64,000 nt of DNA from Russula earlei (GCA_025769875.1 JAGFNK010000104.1:1-64000); one strand, 5' to 3'. Positions 30,901-43,952 are shown, counted from the first letter of the stretch. Numbers and translations: made by a program. The notes: generated by a model from the sequence alone, not told the origin.

Positions 30901-33001
30901 GCGAACGAGTCCAACCGTGCACCCGTTGTTGGGAACGCAGGTCCTGTGGCCCAGATTTCTACCATGGGTCCCCCTATGGATCCTGTTGCTCCACTGGAGG
31001 TATCTGCGAACCGTTGGGTGGCAGGCAGCACGCGTCGTGCTGGTCCGGGCCTTGACGGCGAGTCACCCGAAATGGTCGAGCGAAAGGTCAAGGGGTTACT
31101 GAATAAGCTCACCATGGAGCGCTTCGACAGCATCTCAGACCAAATCATCGCATGGGCGAACAAGTCGGAGAGGGAGACGGATGGGCGGACTCTAATCCAA
31201 GTTATCAAGCTCGTCTTCGAGAAGGCCACTGATGAAGCGACGTTTTCCGAGATGTATGCACGCCTGTGTCGCAAGATGATGGAGCAAATTAGTCACAAGG
31301 TGCAAGATGATGGAATCAAGAATGTTGAGGGCAAGCCATTTGCTGGTGGCCAATTGTTCCGGAAATATCCTGCTTAACCGGTGCCAGGAAGACTTTGAGC
31401 GTGGGTGGGTCGCCAAGGAGGCAACAGCTGCCGCTGCCGCTACCAAGGCAACTGAAGACCAGGCCGTCAAAGAAGCCAATGAGAAGACTAAAGGAGGCGA
31501 AGAGTCTGAGCTGTACTCGGACGAATACTATGCCGCGTCCAAGGCAAAACGTCGTGGATTAGGTCTCATTCGTTTCATTGGCGAGCTCTTCAAGCTGCAG
31601 ATGCTGACGGAACGTATCATGCACGAGTGTATCAAGAAGCTCCTCGGGAACGTGGAAAATCCTGAGGAGGAGGAGATCGAAAGTCTTTGCAAGCTTTTGA
31701 CAACAGTCGGCAGTCTCCTCGATACGCAAAAGGCTCGGGCTCACCTCGATGTGTACTTTTCGCGTATGCGAGAGTTGACGAAAAACAAAAACGTCAACGC
31801 GCGCATGATGTTTATGCTCCAAGTCAGCACTACATCCCTTTTGTTACGTCCCCATCTAGCACTGACTGACACGCTTTCCCAGGATGTCATTGAGCTCCGT
31901 GAACGCAAATGGATCCCTCGTAATGCTGTTGCTGCCCCCACGACGATCGCTCAAGTCCATCAAGACGTAGGTTCCTATCTAGTTCGTAAGACACGTCACT
32001 GATGATTTGCCATATAGAATGCCAAAGAGAAGCAAGCCCAGGAGAAAGAATCTTTTATGCGGCAGAACACTAGCATGTCTCGTGGGGGATCTCGTCGGGG
32101 TGGCAACCGCGATGCTGCGGAGGCTCCTCATCCCGATGGATGGTCCGTCGCAGGCTCCAGCGCTCCCACTCGGCTGCCACCAAAGGCGGGCGATCTATCA
32201 CAGTTCGGAAAGATCAGCAAAGCGACGCCCATATCCTTCGGCCCCGGTAGTGTCTTTGCTGGCAAGAAAGGAACAGACCCCAAGAACCGTGACCCCCCAA
32301 TGTCCCGAACACCCTCGACGAGTTCAAACATGTTTTCGATGCTTCAGAACTCGGATGCTGTAGTAGAGCCTCCTACGTCCAAGGGTAGCCGACCGCCTAG
32401 CAGGAAGCCCAGCGTGGATCTCGGCGCTGGAGGCCTGCCTGATGTTACCCCCCAACAGCGTCGGAGGCTTCAGCTGCTTCCGCGGTCCAAACCTGTTGGC
32501 GAAGAGTCCAAAGTATCAACCCCCGCCGTGTCTGAGGCTGGCTCGGACGATGAGGCGGGAGGTGAAACAGGCGCACTTAACCAAGCTACAATGTCGGAAG
32601 CAGAAGCCAAGGCGAAGATCGAAGAGGACACCAAGGAATTTTTCACCATCCGCATGCTTGATGAAGCCGAGTCTTACTTTTCTAGTCTTTTGACGGGACA
32701 CCGTCAATTGCTGGTGGATGCCCTGGTTACGAAATCTATCGAAATGAAGGAGCCAGACGTGACTCTGGTGAGCATGCTCTTCGTCCGCGTACGAGAGAAG
32801 GGCTTGTGCAGTCCCGCCACCTTTGAGGAGGGATTCAACAAATTGGCAGAGAACTTGGAGGACCTCGCGTTTGATATACCGAAAGCTTGGCAGTACTTCG
32901 CCATCTTGTTCAAAGGGTCGGGTTTGGGCCAACACGAGGAGCGGCGCGGACGAATAGCGGAGAAGACAATGGACCCTGATAAACTCAATAGACTGTTGTA
33001 G
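27998..33001 (+). CDS. Translation initiation factor eIF4G
   Basis: Scaffold of the cap-binding eIF4F complex. A Pro/Ser-rich N-terminal third (MSRSVTASTPKIPSQLPPKS) is followed by an extended Glu/Lys/Arg-rich helix at about 29500-30000 (EERKAKEEAERAEKERKE and similar). The eIF4E-binding motif YDRDFLLQF appears after an intron at 30428-30486. RS/Gly-rich sequence precedes the MIF4G domain (ERKVKGLLNKLTMERFDSIS, LIQVIKLVFEKATDEATFSE, MYARLCRKMM, GLIRFIGELFKLQMLTERIM, LLTTVGSLLDTQKARAHLDV, NVNARMMFMLQDVIELRERK). A linker leads to the MA3 domain (SEAEAKAKIEEDTKEFFTIR, LVDALVTKSIEMKEPDVTLV, GLCSPATFEEGFNKLAENL). The frame breaks by one base at about 31369-31370 inside the conserved FRKYLLNRCQEDFERGW block, an apparent extra C. 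About 1,590 residues are expected if that is an error. Confidence 0.93.
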
Positions 33002-33321
33002 CACGGCTTTGCTTGCATCTTCTGCCCCGTTTGTCCTGTGTCATTGTCGCTACCTTACTGTACGACTCGCTAAACATCCCTCCAACTACTCTATATCCTC
33101 CGGTTTGTTCCCTTCAATCTCTATCATGTTCGTTCATCATCCCAGCACATTATTACTTATTTTCATCTTCGTTACATGCGTCGCGTCCCGCTTTGTTGCA
33201 TGGGTTTCTTATGTATATTGATAGCATGTTCCCTCTCCAGGGTACCCATAGAGATCAAGTGAAATTCTATGACCCATACGTTCATGCCTCATACCATCAC
33301 TTCGCTTGAACCTTTTCATCG
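33002..33321. other. Intergenic, no gene seen
   Basis: A short T-rich spacer between eIF4G and PPM1, both on the plus strand. Confidence 0.5.
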
Positions 33322-34811
33322 ATGTTCGAACCACCGACAAAGATTCCAGATCCTGATGCTCCCATTCGTGCAACTGATAATGACGCTGCCATCGCACGTC
33401 TCTCCGCCGTGCGAAAGGGGTATCTCATCGATCCTTACATCGCCGCGCTCGTCCCCCGTGCCCACCTGCAACAACCACGCGCGCCGCTGATCAACATCGG
33501 CACGTATCTCCGCTCGCGGGGGATCGATCATCTCGTCGATGGTTGGTTGCGTCTTGCTGGCGGACGTAAAGTGCAAATCGTAAGCCTCGGGGCGGGCAGC
33601 GACACACGTTACTGGCGCCTTGCCGTGCGTTCTTTGATGTTTGCCCATCTGCTCTGAAAAATAAATTTTATTGGGGCCACTCTTTTTTCTTTCTTTTTTT
33701 TTTTTTCGATTAGCTAGAATGGTCCACACGCCGCGCAATTACAGCGATATATTGAGATCGATTTTGCAGAGAATACGTCGCGCAAGATCATGTCGATACG
33801 GAAGAACAGGGTGTTGAACGCCGCTCTGGGGAATGGCGGCTCGGCAGACAATGTCTTCGTTGGTATGATTCGGGCTCACCGACCCCATCCTTTACATTTC
33901 GTTTCGGTCGTCATTCTCACGCTTTTTTTTTTTCCCTACAACAAACAGGCGGAGGAGGGACCGTGCTCCGTGCGCCAGTGTATAACCTCTTCCCCGCGGA
34001 TCTACGATCACCGCCAGCTACATCGTTGGCGCCAATTTTGACCTCGAGGTCTGCGGCGGCCGGTAATGCTGGTGCTGGTGACATCCATGACGTCGACGAT
34101 GACGAGCGACCGATGCTCTCTCCCACGCTGCCGACGCTGCTCCTGTTCGAGTGCGTTTTGGCGTATATGGACCCGGCCGGGTCGGACGCCCTTGTCCGTT
34201 GGTTTGTCGACTACTTTGTGTCGGCGCCGCCGCACGCCGGGGCCCCGCTCGGCGCCATCGTGTACGAGATGTTCAAGCTGAACGACGCGTTTGGACGCGT
34301 CATGCTGAACAACTTGAAGGTGCGTGCGCCGACCCCCCAGCGGTCCTCTTCTTTTCTCTAGACGATCTTTTTTCCCGGGGGCTGATTTTTTTTTTTTTTT
34401 CCTTCCGCGCGGGATGCACGCACACGCACACGCACACGCACACGCACATATAAACTATATACATATCGGCAGTCGCGTAATGTGTCGCTCCCCGGCGCAG
34501 AGCCATACCGCGACCTCGCGTCGCTCTCGCGCCGGTTGCTCGATTCTGGCTTCGCGACGGCGCAGGCCGTAACGCTGCGCGAGGTCAGACGGCGGTACGT
34601 GGAGCCCCGGGAGCTGCAGCGGCTCGCGCAGCTCGAGCTGCTCGACGAGGTGGAGGAGCTCGAGCTGGTGTTGGACCACTACGCCATCTCTTGGGGCGTG
34701 CGATTTCCCGAGGGCTGGCGTGAAGGAGGAGGCGATAACGCGTGGGGTCTGGTCGCTGAAGGCCATCATCGGTCTGGGAACGATGGCGAGTCGGATGAGG
34801 ATGATGGGTGA
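33322..34811 (+). CDS. PPM1: Leucine carboxyl methyltransferase (PP2A methyltransferase)
   Basis: Methylates the C-terminal leucine of the PP2A catalytic subunit with S-adenosylmethionine, controlling holoenzyme assembly. Four exons. N-terminal part: AIARLSAVRKGYLIDPYIAA and APLINIGTYLRSRGIDHLVD. The SAM motif is IVSLGAGSDTRYWRL. After an intron with a T-rich tract come YIEIDFAENTSRKIMSIRKN and ALGNGGSADNVFVG. The third exon gives the active region (LLFECVLAYMDPAGSDALVR, WFVDYFVSAPPHAGAPLGAI, VYEMFKLNDAFGRVMLNNLK). After a last intron holding a CA-repeat it reads LPGAEPYRDLASLSRRLLDS and FATAQAVTLREVRRRYVEPR, ELQRLAQLELLDEVEELELV and LDHYAISWGVRF. Order, length and motifs match the family. 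The tail is acidic. Confidence 0.92.
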
Positions 34812-35965
34812 ATGGATGCGGCGATGACGATGCTAGGAGTCCACGTGGAGGCTATCACAAAGTGAATGGAAGGTTACACCATTTCAGGACGTCAACCATG
34901 GACTGGTAGGTACATCACGCGTCTGGTCCAAGTAATAAAACTGCTTTCGGAAGACACGAGGTTCTGCGTGGACATGACATGCATACATTTCGCTCCCAAA
35001 TCAGCGGCCTTGTACCTCCTTATCATAAACCTATATAAAACACGGATGTATTGTCAGGGAGAGTTAACTTGAAGTAGGGGTGGCTAGAAGCCGAACCGTA
35101 ACCGAGCCGGACCGAGCGAACTGGTCTCGTATCCGGTCTATGCCCCTCCCAGAATATTTGAACGACTAGGTTCTGCGACTGGAGCAAACGGTTCATCTCG
35201 AATGATCCGCGAACAAAATGTTTGCAAGGATCCTCGGCCATATCATCCGAGGAGGACCTTCAATGCAAGGAAAGGAGGATGGGAGAAGACGCGCAAACGC
35301 AGGAATGTTCATTCGATCGCAAGACGCCAAGGAGGGATGTGGGTGCCTTATGAGCCTGGCTAGAGAAAGGCCACACCACATTCGTTTGAAATACGAAAGT
35401 GAAATATGAAAGACACTCTGCCTTGTTGTCAAAGCGCAAATTTATATGGGCGGTTCGCGTCGTCCTACTCGCTTCATCGCGACAATGAGATGGAAGTGTG
35501 TTACGCCAGGTGGTGTTAGGTCGAAACGCGGGTAATTAAATGAGAGTCGGGAATGTCCATAACGGATAGTTTGGAGATGGCCGCTTTTCCTTCAAGGCAA
35601 ACCCAACAGATGCGCATATTAGGCGTCACGCACGCCTATTATTGAAGCCATGCTGTAAAGTTTGGTGACCACGGGGGCGAAATACCAGGCACACAGAAGT
35701 TTGATGTTCGAGTCATCTTCAATTTATGGAAGTGATTGTTTCTACGTTCACGCCGGCCATTTGGCGAACAATCATAGTACCTCGCCGAGAGGTACGGTGT
35801 GTGTTAAATGGGCGCACCTGAGCGTGAGGGGGGTACTATGATGCGTTGAACCTGCAACTTGGCGTATGGCATGATAGAAATCGATTAGCCGGCATTGGGT
35901 TGGCAATGTGATCACTGCAGCGACGGGTATTACGATGTATACAGGGGTTTTCTTGGCCGGACAGC
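34812..35965. other. Intergenic, no gene seen
   Basis: 1.15 kb between PPM1 and the 3' end of MED31. The frames are short and lack recognisable sequence. Confidence 0.5.
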
Positions 35966-36470
35966 TCAACTGGCATACTTTATCGAACCATCCTGCTCCT
36001 CGTTACCTTCAGCAGGAGGGTTGAGATGGCGCGGCTCTCGCCTAGAGTACGAGATCCAGTGTTCAGTGTGGCCGGGAGGTCGGGGCACGCACCATGTACG
36101 CCAATGGTCAAACTGCTTCTGGTTGAGACTCTCCCTCCACTCATCTTTCATGATCTCTGAACGGAACTCTGCGTGCTGAAGAAGTTCTAGATGATGCAGA
36201 GCATGTGGATAACTGAGAGCGTACAAATGAGACACGCAAACAGGCAAGAGGGGAAACCCACAGTATGAATCTCGCGTAGTCTTTCTCCTTCCAGTACAAC
36301 AGATATTGGAGGTAGTTGATAAAAGCGGGTTGGGAAAGGATACCCTGTTGTGCCAAAGAGTGGAGGTAGAAAGGGTTCGCCAGGGCCTGTACAAACTCGA
36401 GTTCAAGTTCGAAACGCTTGCGATTCTTGGCTCTCTCCTCGCCTACGCCTTCATCCGTGGTGTCAGCCAT
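35966..36470 (-). CDS. MED31: Mediator complex subunit 31 (Soh1)
   Basis: A small helical subunit of the Mediator middle module that helps RNA polymerase II initiation. The start at 36470 gives MADTTDEGVGEERAKNRKRF and then the family core ELELEFVQALANPFYLHSLA, QQGILSQPAFINYLQYLLYW and KEKDYARFIL. A 47-nt intron (GTGGGT...CTCAG) restores YPHALHHLELLQHAEFRSEI followed by the less conserved MKDEWRESLNQKQFDHWRTW. The region after HWRTW is a Pro-rich tail to the stop at 35966; an additional 3' intron cannot be ruled out. The conserved core is complete. Confidence 0.9.
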
Positions 36471-36717
36471 GGGTGAGGTGTCGAAACTGCCGCGGGGGAT
36501 GAGGCTAAATTAAGGGCAGCAATGGGCGCCAACGTGTGCGTTTGTTCCCTTCCCTTAGGCTTAAGCAGATCCGGCTCGTTTTAAGACAGCCTCCACGTGA
36601 TTGATGGCGCCATGGCCCCTTCGTCAGTCGACACAACATATTTGGCGACGCCAACCCATCTTGTGCCCCTACCGACATCAGGGAACCGACAGACTGAGTC
36701 GCTCTGCCAAGAACGGT

Positions 36718-39700
36718 ATGCCAGCTGACGAAGAGCCCTCGGACGAGACGTCCTTTCAACGAGTTTATTCATTCTTTTACAGCAACCTCAACTTTTATCG
36801 TTTGCACATTCTTTACTTGTGCGTGCACTTGCGTTAACGCGAAGCGACATTCGGAATCTCACTAATCTGGCCGCTCTTTCCGTGCAGTACATTTACACCG
36901 CTCTTGTTTTCAGGGATATTTTACGCCACTAACGGACGTTTTCACATTACATACGTTGACGCCCTCTTCAACTCAGTCAGCGCAATGGCCGTTTGCGGAC
37001 TGGCATCTGTCGACCTTTCCTCGCTCACTGGCTGGCAGCAAGCAATCCTTTTTATCCAGATGTGCTTGGGGAACCCGGTATGTAGAGAGTTTGAACCGAC
37101 GGTTTATGAACCTCAGTCCTCGCTCAGGTCTTGATCTCATGGATCGTGGTCTATGTTAGGAGGTAAGCTTAGGCCCAACTTGACAACACAGCTACTGTAT
37201 CTCTCTTTTTTTTTTTGGGGGGGGGGGTCTATGACGTTATAGGAATATGTTCGCCATCCATTGTGAAAATATCGTTCGAGCTGCCACTTGCAATGCAGTT
37301 GCAGATGCAGAGGAGGTGGAGCAAGTTACCTTGACAAGGCGTATCCTTTCCCTGTTTCGCGTGGGTTCCAACCAGTTCACGTTTCCTGGGTCTCCTCATG
37401 GGAGCAATCCTTCCAATGGTAGCAATATGGAGGGCCACAGGAGAACTCTCCGAGGGTTGCGCCCAGACATGATTCGTCGCGTAGACGACGCCCTCAAGCT
37501 GGTGAATCCGAGCGGTCGGATCAGTGAGGGCCAAGCAAGTGCGACCGATATTCGCCCCATAAACCGTTCAGATGACGGGGAACAGCCGCTTTCGAGGGGG
37601 TCGCAAAACCCATTAAGCCAGAGAAGCGGAAGTCCAGTTTCGATACAGTCTGTCTCATCAGGCGAATCTCGAGTCGGACAATCCCCGGAGCGACACTCGT
37701 AAGAACGTCTTATCCCGTTTAGTAATGGCATTTGTCGCTGAGGTACACTCAGGGAGGACCACCATTCGTCGGTGTCGAGAGGTAAGTTTGGGCCCGCCTC
37801 TTCAGATGGTAAGCTATCGTAATACCTGTCAAGATTATCCGTGCGCTCATATAAAGCCCAGCCTACCAGAGGATGCGATGCTCGAGCCTTGGTACTGCAC
37901 CATCTGGCCCACATCGAGCGAAAGTTATGCATAGCTTTCCATCAGCAAGGACTCGGACCATCGAGTTTGCGTCCGATTCCCGTCCTCGTTATCGAACATC
38001 CGGGGACAAATCGCATCGTTGCCCACCTACCTTTGACGCGGAAACAACACTGCAAGTCCCCACTGGAGACGTCGCCACAGAACATGACACTCGTACTTTG
38101 GCCACTTTACTTGTCTAGGGGTTTACTGATCTAAGTAACAGAATTTACGAGTAATCAAGCTCCTACACGCCTGGGTCGAATCGAAAGGGTGCGCGCATCT
38201 CGAAATACAGCACAAGGTGGAACGCACACAAATTTCGGCGGCTTTCCAGGCCCTCGGGAGGTCATATCTCAACTAGTCCAACGCTTCTTTCCCGCTGTGC
38301 ACCGACAGCTTAGACGGACCATTACGACGCCGCGCACAACTACTATCACGCCTATGCGAGGAAATACTGAACGTGCCAGGGCAGTTCCATACATCTCCTT
38401 CGACGCTGTCGTAGGTTTCAATTCCTCTTTCGAGTCGCTGAACGAAGAGCAACTTGAAGAGTTGGGTGGGGTTGAGTTTAGAGCACTGAATGCACTACTC
38501 TGGATCGTCGGTGCTGTGTGTTTAAGTACTTGATTTAGGGTCACTGGACTCATCCCTTCTCTGCACAGTATCATATCTGTGTGCAATTACTTGGTTTCAC
38601 TATCATCGCGCCTTACATGTCATTGACTAAATGGAAGAACGATTTCCACCCTCCGAGACAACAACGATCCATTATCCCTGCCTGGTATGTCTCGTCAAAA
38701 CAAACTTCCTCTATACTCATCTCCTCCCATCATCAGGTTTTCACTTTTTCAGGTCGTGTCTGCGTATACCAACGCGGGAATATCGCTCGTTGACCAATCC
38801 ATGACCCCCTTTCAAAGAGCATATCCTATGATTTTCGCCATGATTTTTCTGATTCTTGCTGGAAACACCGCATTCGTGAGTATTGTTCGTCTCAAGTTGT
38901 GTTCACGTAGTTCATGGATCGCGCACAGCCGATATTGTACGTTAAGTCTCATCACTGAATACCCCTGCACCCACTTACCAAGCACACGACTCCCAGCTTG
39001 CGATTCTCCGTGTGAGTGCGTTCTCTTCGAAGTGAGATGGGCAGCTTCATACGTTTTGTAGATGGGTAACCACCAAACTAGTTCCCAAGAAATCCCGACT
39101 GAACGAAACGCTCCACTTCCTCCTGGACCACCCGAGACGTTGTTTCATCTACCTTTTCCCGTCACATCAGACTTGGTTCCTTCTTACATTATTGGTTGTT
39201 ATGAAGTGAGCGTTTCATGTCATCTTCGACGCAAAGCCGAATCTTATCCCTGCAGCACGATGGACTGGATTTTCTTTCTCATCCTTGACATAGGCAACAA
39301 AACCGTTGAATCGATACCAGTCGGTGTACGAGTCATAGACGGAATGCTGCAGGCCACCGCTGTGCGTGCTGCAGGCTTCTCAATTGTGAGCCTTGCTGCT
39401 CTGGCACCGGGGGTCAAGTGTGTTCACCAACTTATCACCACACTTCCCACTGACTTTAAGGCGTAGGGTCCTATATGTCATAATGATGTATATCAGTGTC
39501 TGTAAGTCCTTGATATTCTTTGTGCGGTTGTGGCAATCCACTAACATGCCATTTCATGAGATCCCATCGCGATGAGGTTTTACCTTCTATATGACGAATA
39601 CGCTCGTTTCTAACAAACGCCATTCTTCTAGCGTTCGCTCGACGAATGTTTATGAGGAACGGTCACTTGGCATTTATGATGACAAGGCCTCCATTAATGA

Positions 39701-40360
39701 GGAAAGTTTGAGTTTGTCTGGAAACAGAGTGACGATTTGGGGAAATTATCTAGCATTTCATGCGCGCAAACAACTCGCCTTCGGTACGAAAACATCTCTT
39801 GTCCATTCTTAGAGGGTTCATCACCGCCAATTAGATATGTGGTGGCTTGGATTAGCTCTCTTCCTTATCTGTATCATCGAGGTTTGATCCTCTCTTTCCT
39901 CTTCCCTTCCAAATATAACCATCCCCCTGTAGCGTGACCAGTTAGAGAACATTGGCAACGCGACATGGTTTAATATTTTTAATATTGGTAATTAAAATAA
40001 AATTCATGTCCGCCTCTCGCAAGTTGACAGTACACTTTAGTTTTTGAATTGGTCTCCGCCTACGGCGGCGTTGGTTTAAGTCTCGGGGTTCCATACGTGG
40101 GTTCTTCGACATCGTTCCCCATGGACACTTAAAAATTTTGAACACATCAGGCCGATCACTCCTTCTCTGGCGCATTCCGCCCACTTTCTAAGCTCATTGT
40201 GTGTCTAGTCATGCTTAGAGGGAGACACCGCGGCCTCCCGGTTGCCATTGACCGTGCCGTCCTCCTTCCGTTCGAGTATCGGCAGTTTCTTGAGAATGAT
40301 AATCCATCATCATCCACAGAGATGACGAGGAGAAGGTCCGGCGCGCATGTTGTGCCGTGA
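36718..40360 (+). CDS. TRK1: TRK-family potassium transporter
   Basis: A plasma-membrane K+ uptake protein with four M1-P-M2 repeats. Many introns. N-terminal exon: MPADEEPSDETSFQRVYSFF then NLNFYRLHILY. The four pore loops are all visible: NSVSAMAVCGLASVDLSSLT, VSAYTNAGISLVDQSMTPF, VRAAGFSIVSLAALAPGVK and VSAYGGVGLSLGVPYADHSF. Between the first two loops lies the long cytosolic Ser-rich loop typical of fungal TRK (LRGLRPDMIRRVDDALKLVN ... LSQRSGSPVSIQSVSSGES). Further matches are DHPRRCFIYLFPSHQTWFLL, VLYVIMMYISVYPIAMSVRS, TNVYEERSLGIYDD and MWWLGLALFLICIIERDQLE. The C-terminal end (FRPLSKLIVCLVMLRGRHRG then LPVAIDRAVLLPFEYRQFLE) requires two more introns after 39980 and stops at 40358-40360. 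One intron contains a T12-G10 homopolymer pair. Confidence 0.9.
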
Positions 40361-43300
40361 ATTCCATCCATTGGCATGCCTTCTTATCTTGGACAGCAGT
40401 CGAATCTTATCCACCGCTCTCATAATTGCAGTTTTGGATATATGTGTCATGGCACCATTACTACCATCTTCGAGTGCATCCCACTGCCCCTGCGTTCACA
40501 TAACCCACACACTGTGCGGACGCTCTCTCCCCCTTGACTCCCAATGCAATGTTTTTCTTTCCGAGTGGCTCGGTTGGACTGGTTTACCTACCATCAGAGA
40601 CCTGGTCACATCACTACATAATTGGTTTGCCTTGCAGTTTGAGTACTCCACGTACGGACTAAGTCTCGCACAGCAATCAAAATCTGTATATTCCCCCTGG
40701 CATCGGTGGTGCATGATGTTCCGAAATCAACGTTCTCTCATTTAAAGCCTTATCAATGGCATTATCGTTGGCTCTTTCCTTCGCCATCTCAGAATCGTCT
40801 TGTGCGACGGTGACAGTCCGTTCAAGACTCGCCTGAACACCATGGTGTGGAATTCTTATCGAGTGCGAGATTCAGAGGGCGCGCCTGGAGCCAACCCCGA
40901 CCTTCGGCCTGGTCAGCCGAGGTAGTGGGACCATGCACAGCACATCTTTTGTGACAAACTCGTTTATGAGCCATCGCCAACTCGCAGGACGGGTGCATCG
41001 ATGATTTTCGAACAAAATGCAGGATCTGGATTATCGCGTCTAAGTAGTTTATAGAGACTACCGACGGCTCGGAAGGAGGGGACACGCTACCCTGAGAATG
41101 GCACAATCCGATGCCATTCCGAGTCGTAACCGGAGGGAGAGCATCCGTGGAGCTGGGCCTGTCTTGCTGCCGTCAATAACGGACAGATAGAAGGAAGGAT
41201 GCCGAGCGGAGCGCTGTTTTGATTTTCTCCAGAGGGGAAGGGTCATTAGCAAAAGGCGTGGAAAGGCAACAACAGAGGCGCTCCCAAGACACGCCCACCC
41301 ACGCGCTCCGGCGAAAGCGAACATATACGGAAAGTTTGAAGGGAAAAAAAAAAAAAAAAACGCGTTGAACGATCGAAGCAGGATCTTCCTTGAAGGCGAT
41401 GGATGTCAGACGGTGAGTCCGAGGACGGGTGGAGTATATCGTTCGTTGAGTACCTTGGACGGACGGACGGACTCGAGGGGGACAGAAGAAGATTGAAGCC
41501 TGGAAGGTCGGGTACGGTACGTGTCAGTGGGAACGGGGACGCACGCGCCAGACTGATGCGGCCTCAACGCACTTCCGATACGGGGCGCGGGAGAGTATTG
41601 TGCCGCGATGGCCGTCCTCCGCGTCCGCGATCGATCACGGTCCCGGGGCCCGTTTGAGTGGGCTGTGCATGTGGACGGCACCTGATTTTCCGTTTGGTAC
41701 GAATACGCGACAAGAGACGAACTGCGAACCATTGAATACATTTTGAATAAGGGCATCAAGGGCATGATACCCGAAGCGGAGACTGACGTTCCACGGTGTG
41801 CCACAGAAGGTTACTGTACAAGAGCGACCACGCTTCCACCATCTCCCCATCCCTGCTTCCGTTGAGCAACGAGATGAAAAACGGGGCCCACCGGGCAACC
41901 CGTTCCAGATCGATGTACCAAAGTGGGACACGAAAAGGACTTTGCCACAAGGGGATGCGCCAATCTCATAAGGTTTTGGTTGGCTTTGTTGTGCCTTGTA
42001 TTGCTCCCGGTCCGTGGAGACAAAAAGAGTGAGCCATTGACAGCTTAGTAGTAGCAGCAGGCAGGAGTTTCAACCTATTTTGACGGTGTCGCCACATTCA
42101 TGACGAACAAACTCGATGAGTCGACGGTCTAAGATTTTTTTTCAAGGCATTCAATTCCCTGGGGGGTCGATGGGCCAATCATTGTCGATTCGACGGTCCT
42201 TGCATGACCTCTAAACGCGGATGGGCTATCAGTAGTGGAGCCAGAACTGAATTGGGAACAAAATGAGTTGACAATGGAGGTTATGTTCCAGTCTCCTAGG
42301 AGGATAGATATCTCGAACGAACTGAGACTGTAGGACATATGGAAACAGAACTCTTGGCACGTCATACATAAGGAGTCAAAGATTGTCGCCTTCGCGATGA
42401 ACAGCGTGAGTAGACAGGTCCTTGGGAAGAAGTGGGAAAGTGCTGGTGCTGATAAGGCTAGGCACTTGGGGGCGGTTCAATGACCTGGGATGGGAGAAAG
42501 AAGCAAACGTGGGACAATGGGTTCTTGAGGAATGGGCAGAGGATAACACGTCAAGACTAAATTTGTTTTGGAGGTGACAGCATTGTACCGATGGCACGAG
42601 CGCTAGCGCTCTTCCCTGTCCCAGGAATGTCAAATTACAGATGGCACTAGATTTGGGTGTTGGGTGGCAATTTCGATCACATCGGCGCTTGGGGGATCCA
42701 ATAACCAGGGTGCGGGAGCTTACAGGTGGCATGGATACGCTTTCCTTCACAACCCTTATGATAAAGATAAAGGCCACAAACGACACCATGTGCATGCACG
42801 ACATCCGAAAAGGCCAAAATGCACGTTTGGCAGGTAAAGCCGACGACGGGCGGGGAACCCACGTTCAGGAGACGTCAGTCGGGTAAACCCCACCAGCTGT
42901 CCCTGACGTGGTCGAAGTCAAGGATGGCGGTTTGACACAGCGCGGTGGATACTGAACATGCTGTGGGACGTACCATGGACGGCGCGAGTGTGTTGCGTGC
43001 AGCAATCGGAACACTCAATTGCAACTCAACCAAGCCCTGTCTGGAGGGGAGCGCCACAGCTCCCCATCCTCTCTAGGCGAATCCTCCTCGAAAGGCAGTG
43101 TTTGAGGCGGATGATGTGGATCGATCGACTAAGCGGGACATACTCTTCCCAGACGTCAGCTAGGAACCAACGAGAGTAGACTAGCACATATAGAGATCCA
43201 TTACGGTTACGGTATTCTTGCTAATCAACATATTTTTTTTCATTTAGCGAGAAAGGCTGTAAGGAACACAGGGAGGCAGCCAGCTATCGCCAGCATAGGA

Positions 43301-43952
43301 AGGCTTCTTGCCTCTGCGACTGAGAGCACATGGGGGGAGGGACAAGAAATGATTTGCACGAGGAGGACGGCAGGGACGAGAAAGCGAGCCGGGCGCTCTC
43401 GATATTGGTTCAATCTTGGAAATATACAAAAAGGGGAAAATGGGAGGGGAGGAGTGTCGACGAGGCGAGCGTGTTTGTAGCGAAAATCATCAGGGGCGAA
43501 TAGAACATGCTTACCTAATTGACAAGGGAAAGGTGTCCGTCGTGGGCGAAACAGTTGCCCTGCGAAGGAAGAAAATATATCTTGTACTGTCTTATTCTAA
43601 TTTATCCCTCTCTCTTCCCTCTTCTCAGTTCTCCTTCCTCAGTCACTGTCCGTCCTCAACCGTGCCCGTTACGGCACCGCACGCCTTTCCAACAACCCCC
43701 AGCCCACTCTCGTAAACAGGCATCGGGACGATTCGATCGGCGTATCCCCGTGCGTATTTATCCCTGTTCGTCACCCCCTTTCGCTCACCAGTCTCCCATT
43801 CGCCTTCTTCACTCCTGCCCGCGCGCCTGTCGACGCACTCATTATTTCCATTACTCCTCGGCATTTAAGGGACCGCAGATACGCGCTCGGTTTCGCGCTC
43901 TCCTGCCTCGCGCCCGTAAAATTCCATACGACGCCTTCATCTTTTCACTGCC
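40361..43952. other. Long gene-poor interval with possible decayed remnants
   Basis: 3.6 kb between TRK and the RhoGAP gene. It holds an A17 run at 41344-41360. Two weak minus-strand signals are present. At 42160-42860 there is FTCQTCILAFSD, then later CNLTF and CFHMSYSLSS, which could be a degenerate Rei1/Zpr-like C2H2 zinc-finger gene. At 41740-41950 there is PLWYIDLERVARWAPFFISL followed by LNGSRDGEMVEAWSLLYSN in a short frame. Neither forms a consistent gene. The last 400 bp are pyrimidine-rich, as expected for a promoter or 5' leader of the next gene. Confidence 0.35.

Noticed and set aside
34417..34448. CA repeat as a telomere-like or regulatory element
   Set aside because: Lies inside a PPM1 intron and is an ordinary microsatellite.
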